64,000 nt of DNA. Source: Chelydra serpentina. Taxonomy: Eukaryota; Chordata; Testudines; Chelydridae. The stretch is taken from positions 24,322,001 to 24,386,000 of the forward strand of contig JBAIAC010000033.1 of NCBI GenBank assembly GCA_037349315.1, written 5' to 3'. The notes under the pieces were generated by a model. It ran no database searches. It was given only the letters and a program-made list of their open reading frames with translations, and was not told where the DNA came from. Below, piece by piece: positions 16,060 to 28,000 of the stretch. Each line of letters opens with the position of its first letter. Positions within the stretch are counted from its first letter, which is position 1. Both the position numbers and the translations under genes were made by a program.

Positions 16060-19000
16060 ATGATGGCAGCAAACAGGAGCCAGAAAATGCAGAATGGAAG
16101 CACAGAGGTGAGTGTGGGCAAGAGGTGGAGAGGCAAAGACTGCTGTGTATGAGCAACATCAGACTGGCTTGAGGAGTAAGGGGTTGCTACTGCTGCCAGT
16201 GGAGTATTTGATTCAATTATTATGCTGTATTGTGTTCCATTGAACAAATCTGTACTGTCTATGCAACAGATCTGTAACTAGAGCAATATAACAGGTTTCA
16301 GAGTAGCAGCCGTATTAGTCTGTGTCCGCAAAAAGAACAGGAGTACTTGTGGCACCTTAAGACTAACAAACTTATTTCGGCATAAGCGTTCGTGGATTGT
16401 AGCCCATGAAAGCTTATGCTGAAATAAATTTGTTAGTCTCTAAGGTGCCACAAGTACTCCTGTTCTTAGAGCAATATAGTGTCTGCTGGAAGAAGACAAT
16501 GATGATCTTTAGTAAGATCTGTGATTTTAAATGCTTTCTCTTAGATTTTTTTTTTTTAAGACATTCTCAGACAAAAATCTTTGATTCAGTCAATATTGTA
16601 AATATCAGTTAAATTAAACAACATGGTTAGAAAATTGTAGTTATTTTAAAAAAAACCCAGCTTCTTCGTCCCCCAAAAAACCAAAGAAGCCCAAAAAATT
16701 AGTCTAGAAACTCAGTAGTTCAGAGCCCAGAAGCAACCTTAACTCTGACCCTTTAACTGCCTATATATGAACAATCCCTATGCCCAGTGACTGACCTTAC
16801 CCACTTTTGCAGTATGGACCACAAACCTGCTATCATGCTGAGACTACAGGTACAAATGTAAAGAACCAGAGCCATTGAGATGGCCTCAATATAGGAGTTA
16901 TGTGATTGCTAGCCCTGGAAATGCCATCAGCTACCATATTTCTTGTATGAACAGACCTGTAATCAGCTCAGGACATATATGGGCACTAATCCAAATACAG
17001 ACTCTCTCCCCGCCTTCTTCCCCCACCCCCTGGAGATCACTGAAAACCCCAACATCTCCTCTTACTCTGCAACCTGCATTCCAGAAACAGCACTTGCTTC
17101 CTAGCAGTCATTCGCCAGGCGTTGATTAGCCCAATCTACCCCATTCCTCCTCCCACACTGAGGTGACTTGGAGAACCTCTCCACTTCGTAATGTCCTGAT
17201 CAGACTCATGTACCACACTGGGTGATGGGGGCCAGGGATAAAGGGGCAGAGCCAAGGTGTTTTCACTTAGCTAGGAATGTCTTGATTTTCAGTGCTTGCT
17301 CTGTATGAGCACAATGTTCTAACGGTGCTTTCAGTTCCGAGAGCTCTGTCCAGCTGTAATGTCTGACGGATGATGTCTGGGAATTGGCATCATTACCCCA
17401 TACTGCAGAGCCCATGCAAACAAGGTCTTGGGCAGAGGCACGCAGTGCCCTGCCTTCCAACCGTGCTGTCTGTGATCTGCACGTGGGAGGGCTTTTCCGC
17501 AGAGAGCGCTGCCCCTTAAATGGGGCTGTCCTGTGTCTTTACAGATTGTCCCACTCAGCTCCTTTCTGTTCTGTTCGGGGTCTTATACCTCACCCACCAC
17601 TGTGGTGACAGGATGTGCTAGGAGCCTATGGGTAAGGTCACAGTGGGTGCTTGGAGATGAAGGTTAAATAAACACGTCTCTCCTATCTCCCCCCACACAC
17701 ACACACACACACCATTGCTGCAAAGAAACAAAAGACAAGCCCCCGGGGGTCCCCTCTCACCGCTGCAGCAGGAGCTGAGACAGACTGTTGTAGTTGACGG
17801 GGGAGACCTGTGTGGCCATTGCTCCATCAATGGCGTCACTGAGATCCCTACTACCATATTAGCAAGTGTTTGCCGCAGGGTTCTGTCTTGTGCACGGTCC
17901 CTTAACTTGTCCCCTTCTTGCTGAGCACAGGAGAACGTGCTGCAGCGGGTCTTGCAGCTGCCGGTGGTGAACGCAACCTGCGAAAGCCTTCAGAGGACGT
18001 ACACCAGCACCAAAGAGGTACACCCACTCGTGGCATCGGTGTGTGAGGCCTATGAGAGAGGAGTCAAGGGGGCCAGCTCGCTGGCTGTGTGGAGCATGGA
18101 GCCTGTGGTGCGCAGACTGGAGCCTCAGTGTGAGTCTGGATTCTTCCCAGCTGTGGGGGAGTGGGGCACGGAGAGCATGTAGGAACCAGGGACTGTCAGC
18201 ACATGGGAGCGGCCACAGAGAATCCCCTCCCAGTGAAAAGATGGAGAGATTCTGACTAGCAGCCAAAGCGCAAGCCTGAGAGTTGAGAACACCTTGTTCT
18301 AGGCCTGGCCCTGCCACCAACTCACTCCATGGCCTGGGGCAAGTTTCTTAACTATCCTGCCTCAGTTTGCGATTGTGACTGTCAGCCCTCCCTGTGCTGG
18401 GTTAATGAAGGATGAACAGTGCCCGTACATGAGCTAACTATTTCCCACATAGGCTTAGGTAGGCGATTGGGCTTCAAGCTTTGCTTGGGCTGGTTTAAAC
18501 CGCTGGAGACCCGTGTCTATAACACAGCAAGAGAATCAGAGCCCCTCCTCTCTCTAGGACATATCTGGAACATCAGGACCCACCCGGCCCTCAGAGCAGA
18601 GTGTCTGGGCCTGGCAGCTGTGGATTCCCCCTGCCAACCCTCTAGCCCAGCATCCTTTCCCAAAGAAAAAGCCCCTGCAGCATCTCCAGAAATGAATTGT
18701 GGGAAAATCAGTGAAGGGTCAAGCCCAGGTCTGTCTGCAGCTCCCAGATCATCCTGATTCCATCCCATGCTGGGGAGGGAGAGAGACTTGGCGGGGCAGG
18801 GAGGAAAAGAAAGTGCAAAGTCAGCAGCTCCACTGAGTGCTCTGTCCAGCTGGCTCCTTCCCAGCTCTTTCCCTATGCTAACTCCCTGACTGGCTGCAGC
18901 CTGCCAAAGCCACAGCCAGGGAGCAGCAAAGCCCCAGATGCACCCAGCTTCCAGCAAGAGTTCAGCTACTCAGCCTGGCGTCTGTCCCAATGCCCACTCT

Positions 19001-22000
19001 CGCAGCACTAAGCGGGGAGCATGACACAGGCCTACAGGAGCTGTTCTCTGTTGTGGACCTGGCCACACCCCTTTGATTGTCCCCTCTGACCCATGTGTGT
19101 CCTGCACTTCCCCAGGACACAGCAGGTTAGGTGCGGAGCGGGAGGGTGCTGATGCAGCTGCCAGGGGACGGGGCAGAGGGAGGGTAGAATCCATCAGCAC
19201 TAGCTCTACTATATTGCCTGTCTGCACCATCCAAGCACCTTCAAGCCTTTACCAACAGTATGAACTTATTCAGCCTGTGTCGGGGATGAGGGGTCAGGGC
19301 ATTGCACTTAAGTCTTCTTCTGAAGCATTGCACCTCCCCCCTCCCACTGCCCCCAGCCTCAGCACTGCTGTAGGGTGTTGCGTTTAGTACTGACTCATAG
19401 AGCAAAGGTGCCCTCTACTGTGCCATTTGCACCCCTCCCTGCAGCACAGTGCCTGCTAGCTTTGTGGTGGGGTATCAGGATCTGCACTGATGCAGAAGAG
19501 GGGAACCCCCTGCTGAGTCATCCACCCCCCTCCATGCAGCACAGAGTCCCCTACCACCATGCTAATATGCAGGCTTTGTCTGGTTCAGTCACAGCTGCCA
19601 ACATCCTGGCCTGTAGGGGCTTGGATCACCTGGAGGAGAAGATCCCTGCCCTCCAGTACCCAGTGGAGAAAGTAAGTAACGGACCCAACCCCTCTCCCCC
19701 ATCAGTCTATGGGACCCATCTATTCCTGGGCACCACCCACACCCATGTGGGACCCATCCATCCCTGCCCACCCCCACCCCCCGTGGGACCCATTCATTCC
19801 TGGATGTTGCCCACCCCACGAATCTCCCAGGGGAGAGCTCTGTTTTCATGGGCCCGTGGGGGGCATTGGCTTCATTCCCGGATTCCATGTGGGTGGTGAT
19901 GGGCTCTTCTGAGGCTAATAGGGCAACATGCTAGGAGCCACTGGTCTCTGCTGGGCCCCCAGAGAGTCATCCACAGCTAAGGGTGGGTGTATGGGGGGGG
20001 AGCCCCTAGGGTCATTCCTAAAGACATGCAGACCAGTGGGGGCCATGTCACACCTGCTCAGTTGCCCTGAGAGCATGCTGCTCCCCGTGCCCCATTCCCT
20101 TCAGCATCCTTCAACCCAGAGTGAGGCCATCTAGGTGCTGATGTTCCTCTCCTGTGGGGCTGCCCCTGAGCCATCTCCACACACAGCCATGCTTTGGGTT
20201 CCGTTGGTCACTGTATCTTCCCGCAGTGAGACCTGGGTAACTGGAACATGTTGTATGTCTCTTCTCCCTCTCTCCTCCTGCAGATTGCATCTGAACTGAA
20301 GGACTCCATCTCCACCCCCATTCAAAGTGCCAGGAGCACCATTGGCAACTCCATAGCTGGCACCTTGGACAGGGTCTTGGGGCTGACTGCTGAGGGTTAT
20401 GAGCTGACCAAGAGCACAGCAAGAAGCACAGCAGAATACACCTGGAGCAGCCGAGTTAGCCAGATGGCAGCTGCTGGGGTAGATGGAGCCCTGGGACAGC
20501 TAGAGAAGCTGGTGGAGTTTCTCCTGCCAGAAGAGGAGCATGAGCCAGGTAACCCTGCCTCCTCAATCATCAATGGATGACGTCGCGAGTGGGAGGGGGG
20601 CACTGGGTGCTAATGCAGAAGCCTTTCCCTTTGGGGAGACCTGGCCTCAAATCTGAGTCGCACAAAAATGGCTCAGGTGGCCTTTGCTTGGGTCACAGCA
20701 CAGTGAAGGTTGCCCAGTTCAGTGGGTTTGTCAGGCCTCCGCTCAGGAGACACGCGGGACTGGCGTAGTGTGGGGAGGAGCAGGAGTTCCAGGTCCGGAG
20801 CCTGGGCAGGTCTGTGTGAAGGCTCCAGCACCAGGTTAGCAGAGTTTGCTGTTGTTCAGGACTAAGGTGCACTGGCAGCTTTTCCAGCCCATCTGCAATA
20901 CGGCTGGTTCTGGCCAGGACCACGGGAGAATGTCCCTTTTGTGCTGTCTTCCCCGCACGCCTGGCACATGCCCCCGTGGGAACGTGTGAGGATTTATGAG
21001 CACTGGGGTTGGGTAGAGCCTCCTCTCTCTCACCTAGCCTGCTCGGGAGATCCCCTGGTGGTGTACTGAGTAGCAATAGGGAGGGTGGGGTAGCCCTGTG
21101 AATACCCTTCTTGGCTGGTTATTGTTCCTTCTTTCTTGTTATGTCCTTGGACACAGTAATGGCCCAGTGATTCTGCCTGTGCGAGGGGCCCCACATGATG
21201 GGCCCTTCAAACACAGGTACTATCTGCCTCTGGCAACCAGCCAGTTCTCAGGGAGCCAGCTGCTGAGCTTTCCACAAGGTGGCGCTGTCACCCTGGTTAG
21301 ATGCCTCCCACAGCTGGAGCCTGAAAGAAGAGAGAAGGGGGCTGATTATTCCTCAGCAAGGTGCAGCACTTGGCTGGGTGGTTGGGGCTGAGGGGGAAGC
21401 ATGGAGGGCTGACAAGGGGCTTCTGAAATGAAATCCCTAGGCTGCCAGGCACTGTACAGAGCTGTATGGGGCTTTGCTGTAGAGCTGGTGTAGCGAGGCA
21501 GTCCCAATGCAGAGACCTGTTTCTGTGCACCACTAGAATTCCACCCCCCCACCCCCGAGATCCCACGAGAGCAGTTCCATGCCGAGTCTCCCATGGACAG
21601 AGGGTGCAGAGCTAGTCAGGTGAATCCCAGGCTGTGTGGTGCTGTTCCCATCTCTCCCCATACTGGTTTCATGCCCATTCCCAGTTGGCTCTGCCTCTCT
21701 GCCCGTAGCTCATGAGCCCACAAGGGTGCATGGATCTGAAGTGACGCCCTCCCAGCCACAGCCTGGCACCTTCACCAGGATCGGTGCTTTGGCCAGCACC
21801 ATCTCCCACCGCGCCTACCAGCAAACAGCCAGAACCATCCAGCGCACTAGAGCCAGAGGGCAGGAGCTGACCACATGGATTCCAGGCTTGGTGAGTGCCC
21901 CCGCCCTGCACACCACAGCTAAGGGGGAACCTGTTGCGGTGACTCTTGGTGACCCTGGCAGCAGCTTAGTGCCGGGACTAATCTGCTGTAAAGCGTGGGC

Positions 22001-25000
22001 TGACTGATAGCCCCTTGGATCTATAAAAACTCCAGCTGGTGGCTGGATCCCAAGCCACACAAACGACAGCCAATGTTTAATGGAGGACCTAAACAAAATC
22101 AGTGCTTTGCAGCCCCCTGCTGGTGGAGCAGCAGTACTGCACAATCCCCATCTCCTGAACCATACGGAGGGATGCTAGCACAGACAGGGAAGCAGGGCCG
22201 GCCCTAGCTTTTCGGCCGCCCCAAGCAAAAAAAAAAAACCCCACAAGCACCGCGCCCCCCAACGCCGGTCAAAACACCCCCCTTCCCCCCAAAAACGCCA
22301 CCCCGCCAAAATGCTGGGGGGGGGCCAGCGGGGAGGGCGGTATGCCCACTGCCCCGCTCCCCCTGCCAGTGGGGAGCGTGGAACGCCGGCCGCCCCGCTG
22401 CCCCGGCCGGGGCGCCAGAGGAAGTGGGTTTTGTTTTTTTGTTTTTTAATTTACAAAAAAAACTAAAAATCTTGAGTGCCGCCCCCCCTCCAGGTGCCGC
22501 CCCAAGCACGTGCTTGGTAGGCTCGTGCCTGGAGCGGCCCTGCAGGGAAGTAAATTATCCTATGCTCTTCTCCTCTTTGCATCTGTCTGTTTGTGTCTCT
22601 AAGGCTCTCTGAGTGCTTTACACACCCTAATCAGTTAAGCCTCTCAGCGGGATAGAACAGGTTTTATCCTCATTTCACTGAGGAGAAACTGAGACACAGT
22701 TGCCCAAGTCACCAAGGTCAAAGCAAGTTCATGTCAGGAACAGAACTCAGGCATCCTGCCACGCAAAGTCCTATTCTAACTGCTGAAGCCCATCCACCAC
22801 TGCCCTGTCTAGGAGCTAGGCCAGTACATTTCAGGGCCTCACGCTTGGTGGAGAGCAGGATCCTGGGCACTGCTGTTGTGAATATATTTCTCTTCGCTTG
22901 CTCCATGGGAAGAGCCAAGTGGCTCTTTTGGCTCATGCTTTGCTACTAGCTGCTCACTCTCCCTCCAAGGCAGGCAGGGTCCTGGCCCCTTATAATCTCT
23001 GTGACATCAGTGCACACAGGGCCCCTACCAAGCTAGCGGGCTGGATTATTTTTAACTGCTCTACATTTAGAATGTTAATTAATGGTCTTGACATAACATC
23101 CTTCCCAAAGCAAAAGGCCCCAGCGGAAGCACAGATAAAATCAGGAGTAAAAAGCCCCCCTCCAACCCACCGTCTCTCCACTCTGCTCCCCTGGGGCTGG
23201 AAACCACCCCCCACCAGAACACCAGAGCCCCCTGCTGCCTTTGAGATTTATTCCCATGTGTGTCTCTATGTCCTCTGACCCTTGGATATCCCATCACAAT
23301 TACAGCCCTGACAGAGAATGGATCCTGTGAGCCACTCATTCCTGTTAGAGCTCACAAGATAAGCAGGGCTGGCCTGGGTTGGCTGGGAAACCTGCAAGGA
23401 ACATGGAGCTGCTGCAAGGGATAGGGTGTGAGTGACTCGTTAGAGGGCTCTCTTGACCACAGTGCCCCAGTGTGACATGAGGGGTGCTATGCTCGGGGAG
23501 CGGTGTTAGGGGAGAGCATCGGACGGTACCCAACTCCAAGGTCTGGGCCACTTGTGGTGATTAAAGATCTGAAGTCACTTTTGGAATGAGTTAGGGTTTT
23601 GACCCCTGTGTTCTGGCCAAATTCCATGCAGGGTAATTGCATCTTGACTTGCCAAATCCCCCCTGTGGTTTTTAATGGCTCTGGAATTCTCTTTACTTTC
23701 TGTCCTAAAGTGTTGTGCAGCTTTGTTATGGATCAGTTAAACAGCTGCTGCTTGGCACCCAGACAAGGCGGCATGTCAGTGGTGGGTGAGTGTTCCCTGT
23801 GTGTCCCTCAGCTCTATCGCAGGGCGGGGACAGGAGGCTGACAGAGGAAATGTTGGCATTTTAACGTATTTATTGCTAGGCTTTCCCCTTAGCGTTCATC
23901 TCCTCACTGTAGTACCTGAGCCTGCAAAGCTCCCCCTCCCTTGATGCTGGCCCGCAGGCCGGACACTCAGCTTTGCTGTGGGAATCTGGAGCCCTGGTGA
24001 GGGGCAGTGAACTCTGACTCATCAGCCTTGTGCTGGACATCATGCATTGCCATGGTGGGCTGCAGAAACACCTGGATTTGGGAGCCAGTGACAAGCACAA
24101 GGGATGCAGTCATGAAATCTCGAGTGCAGCCTCAATGCAGCAGCTGCCCCGCTCCATGTTGGCCCTGGTGAGGTCCCACCTGTGAGCAGGGGCTCTCTGC
24201 TCTCTCTCTCTCTCTCTCCCTCTCTCACTGCAGGGTGCCGTGGCCAGGGAGAGCACGGCCAAGGCCCAGCAGGTTCTGTGTGAGGTGCAGAATGCAGCAG
24301 CTGGTTGGCTGAGCAAGGAGCAAAGTAAGGAGCCAGAACAGGAGCAAGAGAAGGAGGAGCTGAAGAAAGAAGAAACCAAAGCAAGTGAGGTACAGAGAGG
24401 GGCAGAGCAGTGAGCACACCTGCTCTGACGGGTCAGTGAGGGAACCTTTACAAAGCCCCCTGCAGGTCCTGTCCAGTGGCCCGGGCAGCAGTTGTGGCCC
24501 TTAGTACGATCAGGTACAGAGGGAAAGCTGAGGTGGGGGAGGGGAGGAAGGGTGTGATTCTCCCAAGGCTATAGAGGGAATCGGTAGCAGAGCTGGATAC
24601 AGAACCCAGGAGTCCTGGCTCCCAGCCCCCTGCAATAACTGCTAGACAATACTGCCACATAAAGGGAAACACTTCTATTTAGAAGCCACTGTGATCCCAT
24701 GGGCCATGCTGCCCGTGCCCCTCAGCCACTTGGTCTTTATGCCCAAGAAACAGGCTTGGTGACCTTGGGCCCTTCTCAAGGGTCCCCTCTGCTTGTGCCC
24801 TCCCAGGGGCAGTTTAGGCAGCCAGGGCTAGCTGGTGAATAGGGATGCCCTGCTACACCCCTCTTTCCCAAGAGGGCACAGAGCCTTGCACTGGGCACAG
24901 AGGGGGTGGCATAGAACCACTACTGGGGAAGCTCTGACACAGGGGTAGGCCACCTATGTCACGGGCGCCAAAGGCGGCACGCAAGCTGATTTTCAGTGGC

Positions 25001-28000
25001 ACTCACACTACCTGGTCCTGGCCACCGGTCCAGGGGGCTTTCCATTTTAATTTAATTTTAAATGAAGCTTTTTAAACATCTTAAAAACCTTATTTACTTT
25101 ACATACAATAATAGTTTCATTATTTATTAAAGACTTATAGAAAGAGACCTTCTAAAAACGTTAACATGTATCACTGGCAGGCGAAACCTTAAATTAGAGT
25201 GAATCAATGAAGACTCGGCACACCACTTCGGAAAGGTTGCCGACCCCTACTAGGGATGGGTTCACCTCTGCAGGGGAATCCTTGGGAGGCTAGATCCACC
25301 GGCTTCACAGCTGCTTTGTGCTGCCGGACCAGGACCGAGAAGCTGGCCCAGAGATCAAGCACTGTAAAGGGCTGAGTGGAAACGTTCCCCTAGTAGGAGG
25401 TCTGCTGGGACAAGGAAGAAGGGAAGTGAGAGCCCTGCACCTTTGCCCTCCCCACTCTCTGGACAACTAGGGGAGTTGGACAAACATCCCCCGGAAATAC
25501 AGCCTTGAACCAAATAGCTGGGGGAGGAGGGGCAGGCTTGTCTTGTCTCTGGAGGCCTGGGGGGGTCGGGTGAGGGAGGACAGGATAAAGCCCCAGTGCA
25601 AGCTGCTCAGCCCAAGGCCAATGACGCTGGCTCAAAATCATCTGTTCAGTCTTTGAGCGGCTGGGGGCTGAGGCACTCAAAGGGAAGGACAGGGCTGCAG
25701 GACAGAGATGGTGCCTAGAGCCTGCTACTCCCCAGCATGGGCCGTGCCTGGCACTTACCAGAATGGCTGGGTGTGTTTCTCTTTGCAGATGGCTGAGGGT
25801 GCCAAGACTCCAAGCCTCCTGAGTAGCATGGCCCAGAACCTACAAACTACCTATCTCTCCACCATCTCCATCGTGAAGAGGGTCCCCTCTGCTGCCTGGG
25901 GGACAGCTGGGGAGCTGCTCCAACTCACCCCCCGCAAGGCAGCTTCCATAGCCGGAGAGAAGGTGGGCGCTCTGGGGGATGCCCTACGCAGCGTTACCGG
26001 CAGCATGGTGGAGACCCTGTCCCACTACGTGCAGGTGAGTTTATCCCGTCCACTGAGCGCTCCCCTCCTGCACTGCAGGAGAGAGGGGGCTGTGTGAGGG
26101 CAGGACACTCTTGGCCAGGATCAGCCCCTTCTGGCCTGGGGCCTGTATCTTCCCCCACCTCTGGCTGGAGCCCCTCCCTTCTGGGAATCCTACCAAGGGC
26201 TCCTACAGCACCAGCCTCGCTGCCAGCCTGGGGCTCCTTTGGGCTATGTTAGAGATGGCTCCTTCAGCTCAGAATGGAGCAGTCCAGGGGAAGGGGGCAA
26301 GGGGCACTCCCTGGGCCTGGGGAAGCGATGGACTCTTGGCTTTGCTTACACAGGTCATCGTGCAGAGGGGTGCCCTGCTGATGTACCCCAGTCTTGGCCA
26401 CCTCACACCCTGCTGTGCCAGTGCCCTTCAGTCCTGACCTGCAGCCCCCCTTGCTAGTCCAGTCCTTTGCCCCCTTCCCCCTGTGAAGCCAAAGTCATGA
26501 CTGAGGGTCACTGGAGAGCGTTATCTGGAGCCTCAAAGCAGGGCTACTGCCAGTCAGCTGTGAGATGCCCAGTCACACCCCTTAGCTAATGTGGCCCCTC
26601 AGATTGGCTGGCCCAAAAGCCACATACTGCATGTGCGGTCTGTCCTTCCATTCACCAGACAGACTGATGCAGCCAGGCCCCCGGAGTGCTGCTCACGTGG
26701 ACTGTCCTAGGAAATCCCAGCTGAGAGTGTCTGGGTCTGTGACCAGAAATTCCTGGCAAGGTGAAAGTTCAGGGAGTGACCCACCTCCCCTCCAGCTCAT
26801 TCCTCCCTCCCTCCCCCTGCCTGACCCAGGGCTCTCAGCCCATTAGTCATGTGTCCTTGGAGACACAGGCTGCTCCCTGAAGCCACTGGGCTCCACTGCC
26901 CACCCCCTGGGGACCTGTCTGGAGTTGAGTTCTCAGCTGCAGGCTTTTCTGCTGTGTGTGGCAGGAGCCCCGGCTCCGTGGTGGGTGTAAGGTGTGAGTA
27001 GCCTCGAGGATACAGGGCTTTGTGAGGGATAGGAGAGAGAGATGGGGAGGGGCAGGGAGAGGAGCAGGCAGTATTGTCAGATCAGTGTGCTGGTGAATAA
27101 AGACCCAAGCCCCACCAAGCAGCTCCCGATGCAGAGCCGCACTGGCAGGGCTGGTGCCTGGCACCTACTTAACTGGTCAGTGTTTGTGACTGTCAGTAAT
27201 AGCACATGGACAAGGTGGTCCCCTGCATGCAGGGGTCCCCCGGAATGGGTTGCGTTCCAGTGGGGTTCTGAGGTCCCCTCATTCTCCAGTGTGCACTATA
27301 CTTACTACTCAAAATGCCACTGCCCCAAGGGGTGGGAGGGATGAGGAGCGGGGGAGGTGCCCTGGTCTGGTGGCAGGGGATGCTCTGCAGTCTCCATCTA
27401 GCGCTCTTTCTGCAGAGTGAAGGGAGCAGGTGCCTGGCAGGGAGGGGTCACCTCTGCAGAGTTGTGGTGTGGGGAGGTGGGTTCTTGCAAACACCAGCCC
27501 TGCGAGAGCAGTCACCTCGCTACGTTGGTCCCACTAGCTGCTGGGAATCCAGCCAGAACTGCCTCCCTGTCGACAGACCCCTTGGGGTGGCTCAGCAGTC
27601 GGGAAAAGCCACAGTGCCTCGATGTCACCCCCCGAGCACTGCTCCCCAGGGCATCTCACCCCGACTCTTCCTGTCACTCTTCCTGAGGCACCTGGCTCTG
27701 GGTCCCTGCTCCCACGGCTGCAGCACTCGCTGTCCTGGGACCGGTCACAGACCCAGCTCCTCAAACCCTTCTGGACAGCTCAGCAACCTGGCTTGGGGCA
27801 GAGAAGCCAAGATGGCAAAGGGGACCAGCCCCAGCATTGAACCAGTCACCCTGCTGTATGTGGGGCTCAGTCTGGTGCCTGGGCCAGACTCCACTTGGGA
27901 GTCCAGGCAGCAGCCATCCTCCCTGCACGTTACATGCAGGGCAGATCCTGACTGGGGCTGGGTCTAGGGGCCAACCTGGTCCTGTCTTTGGGAGGCTTTA

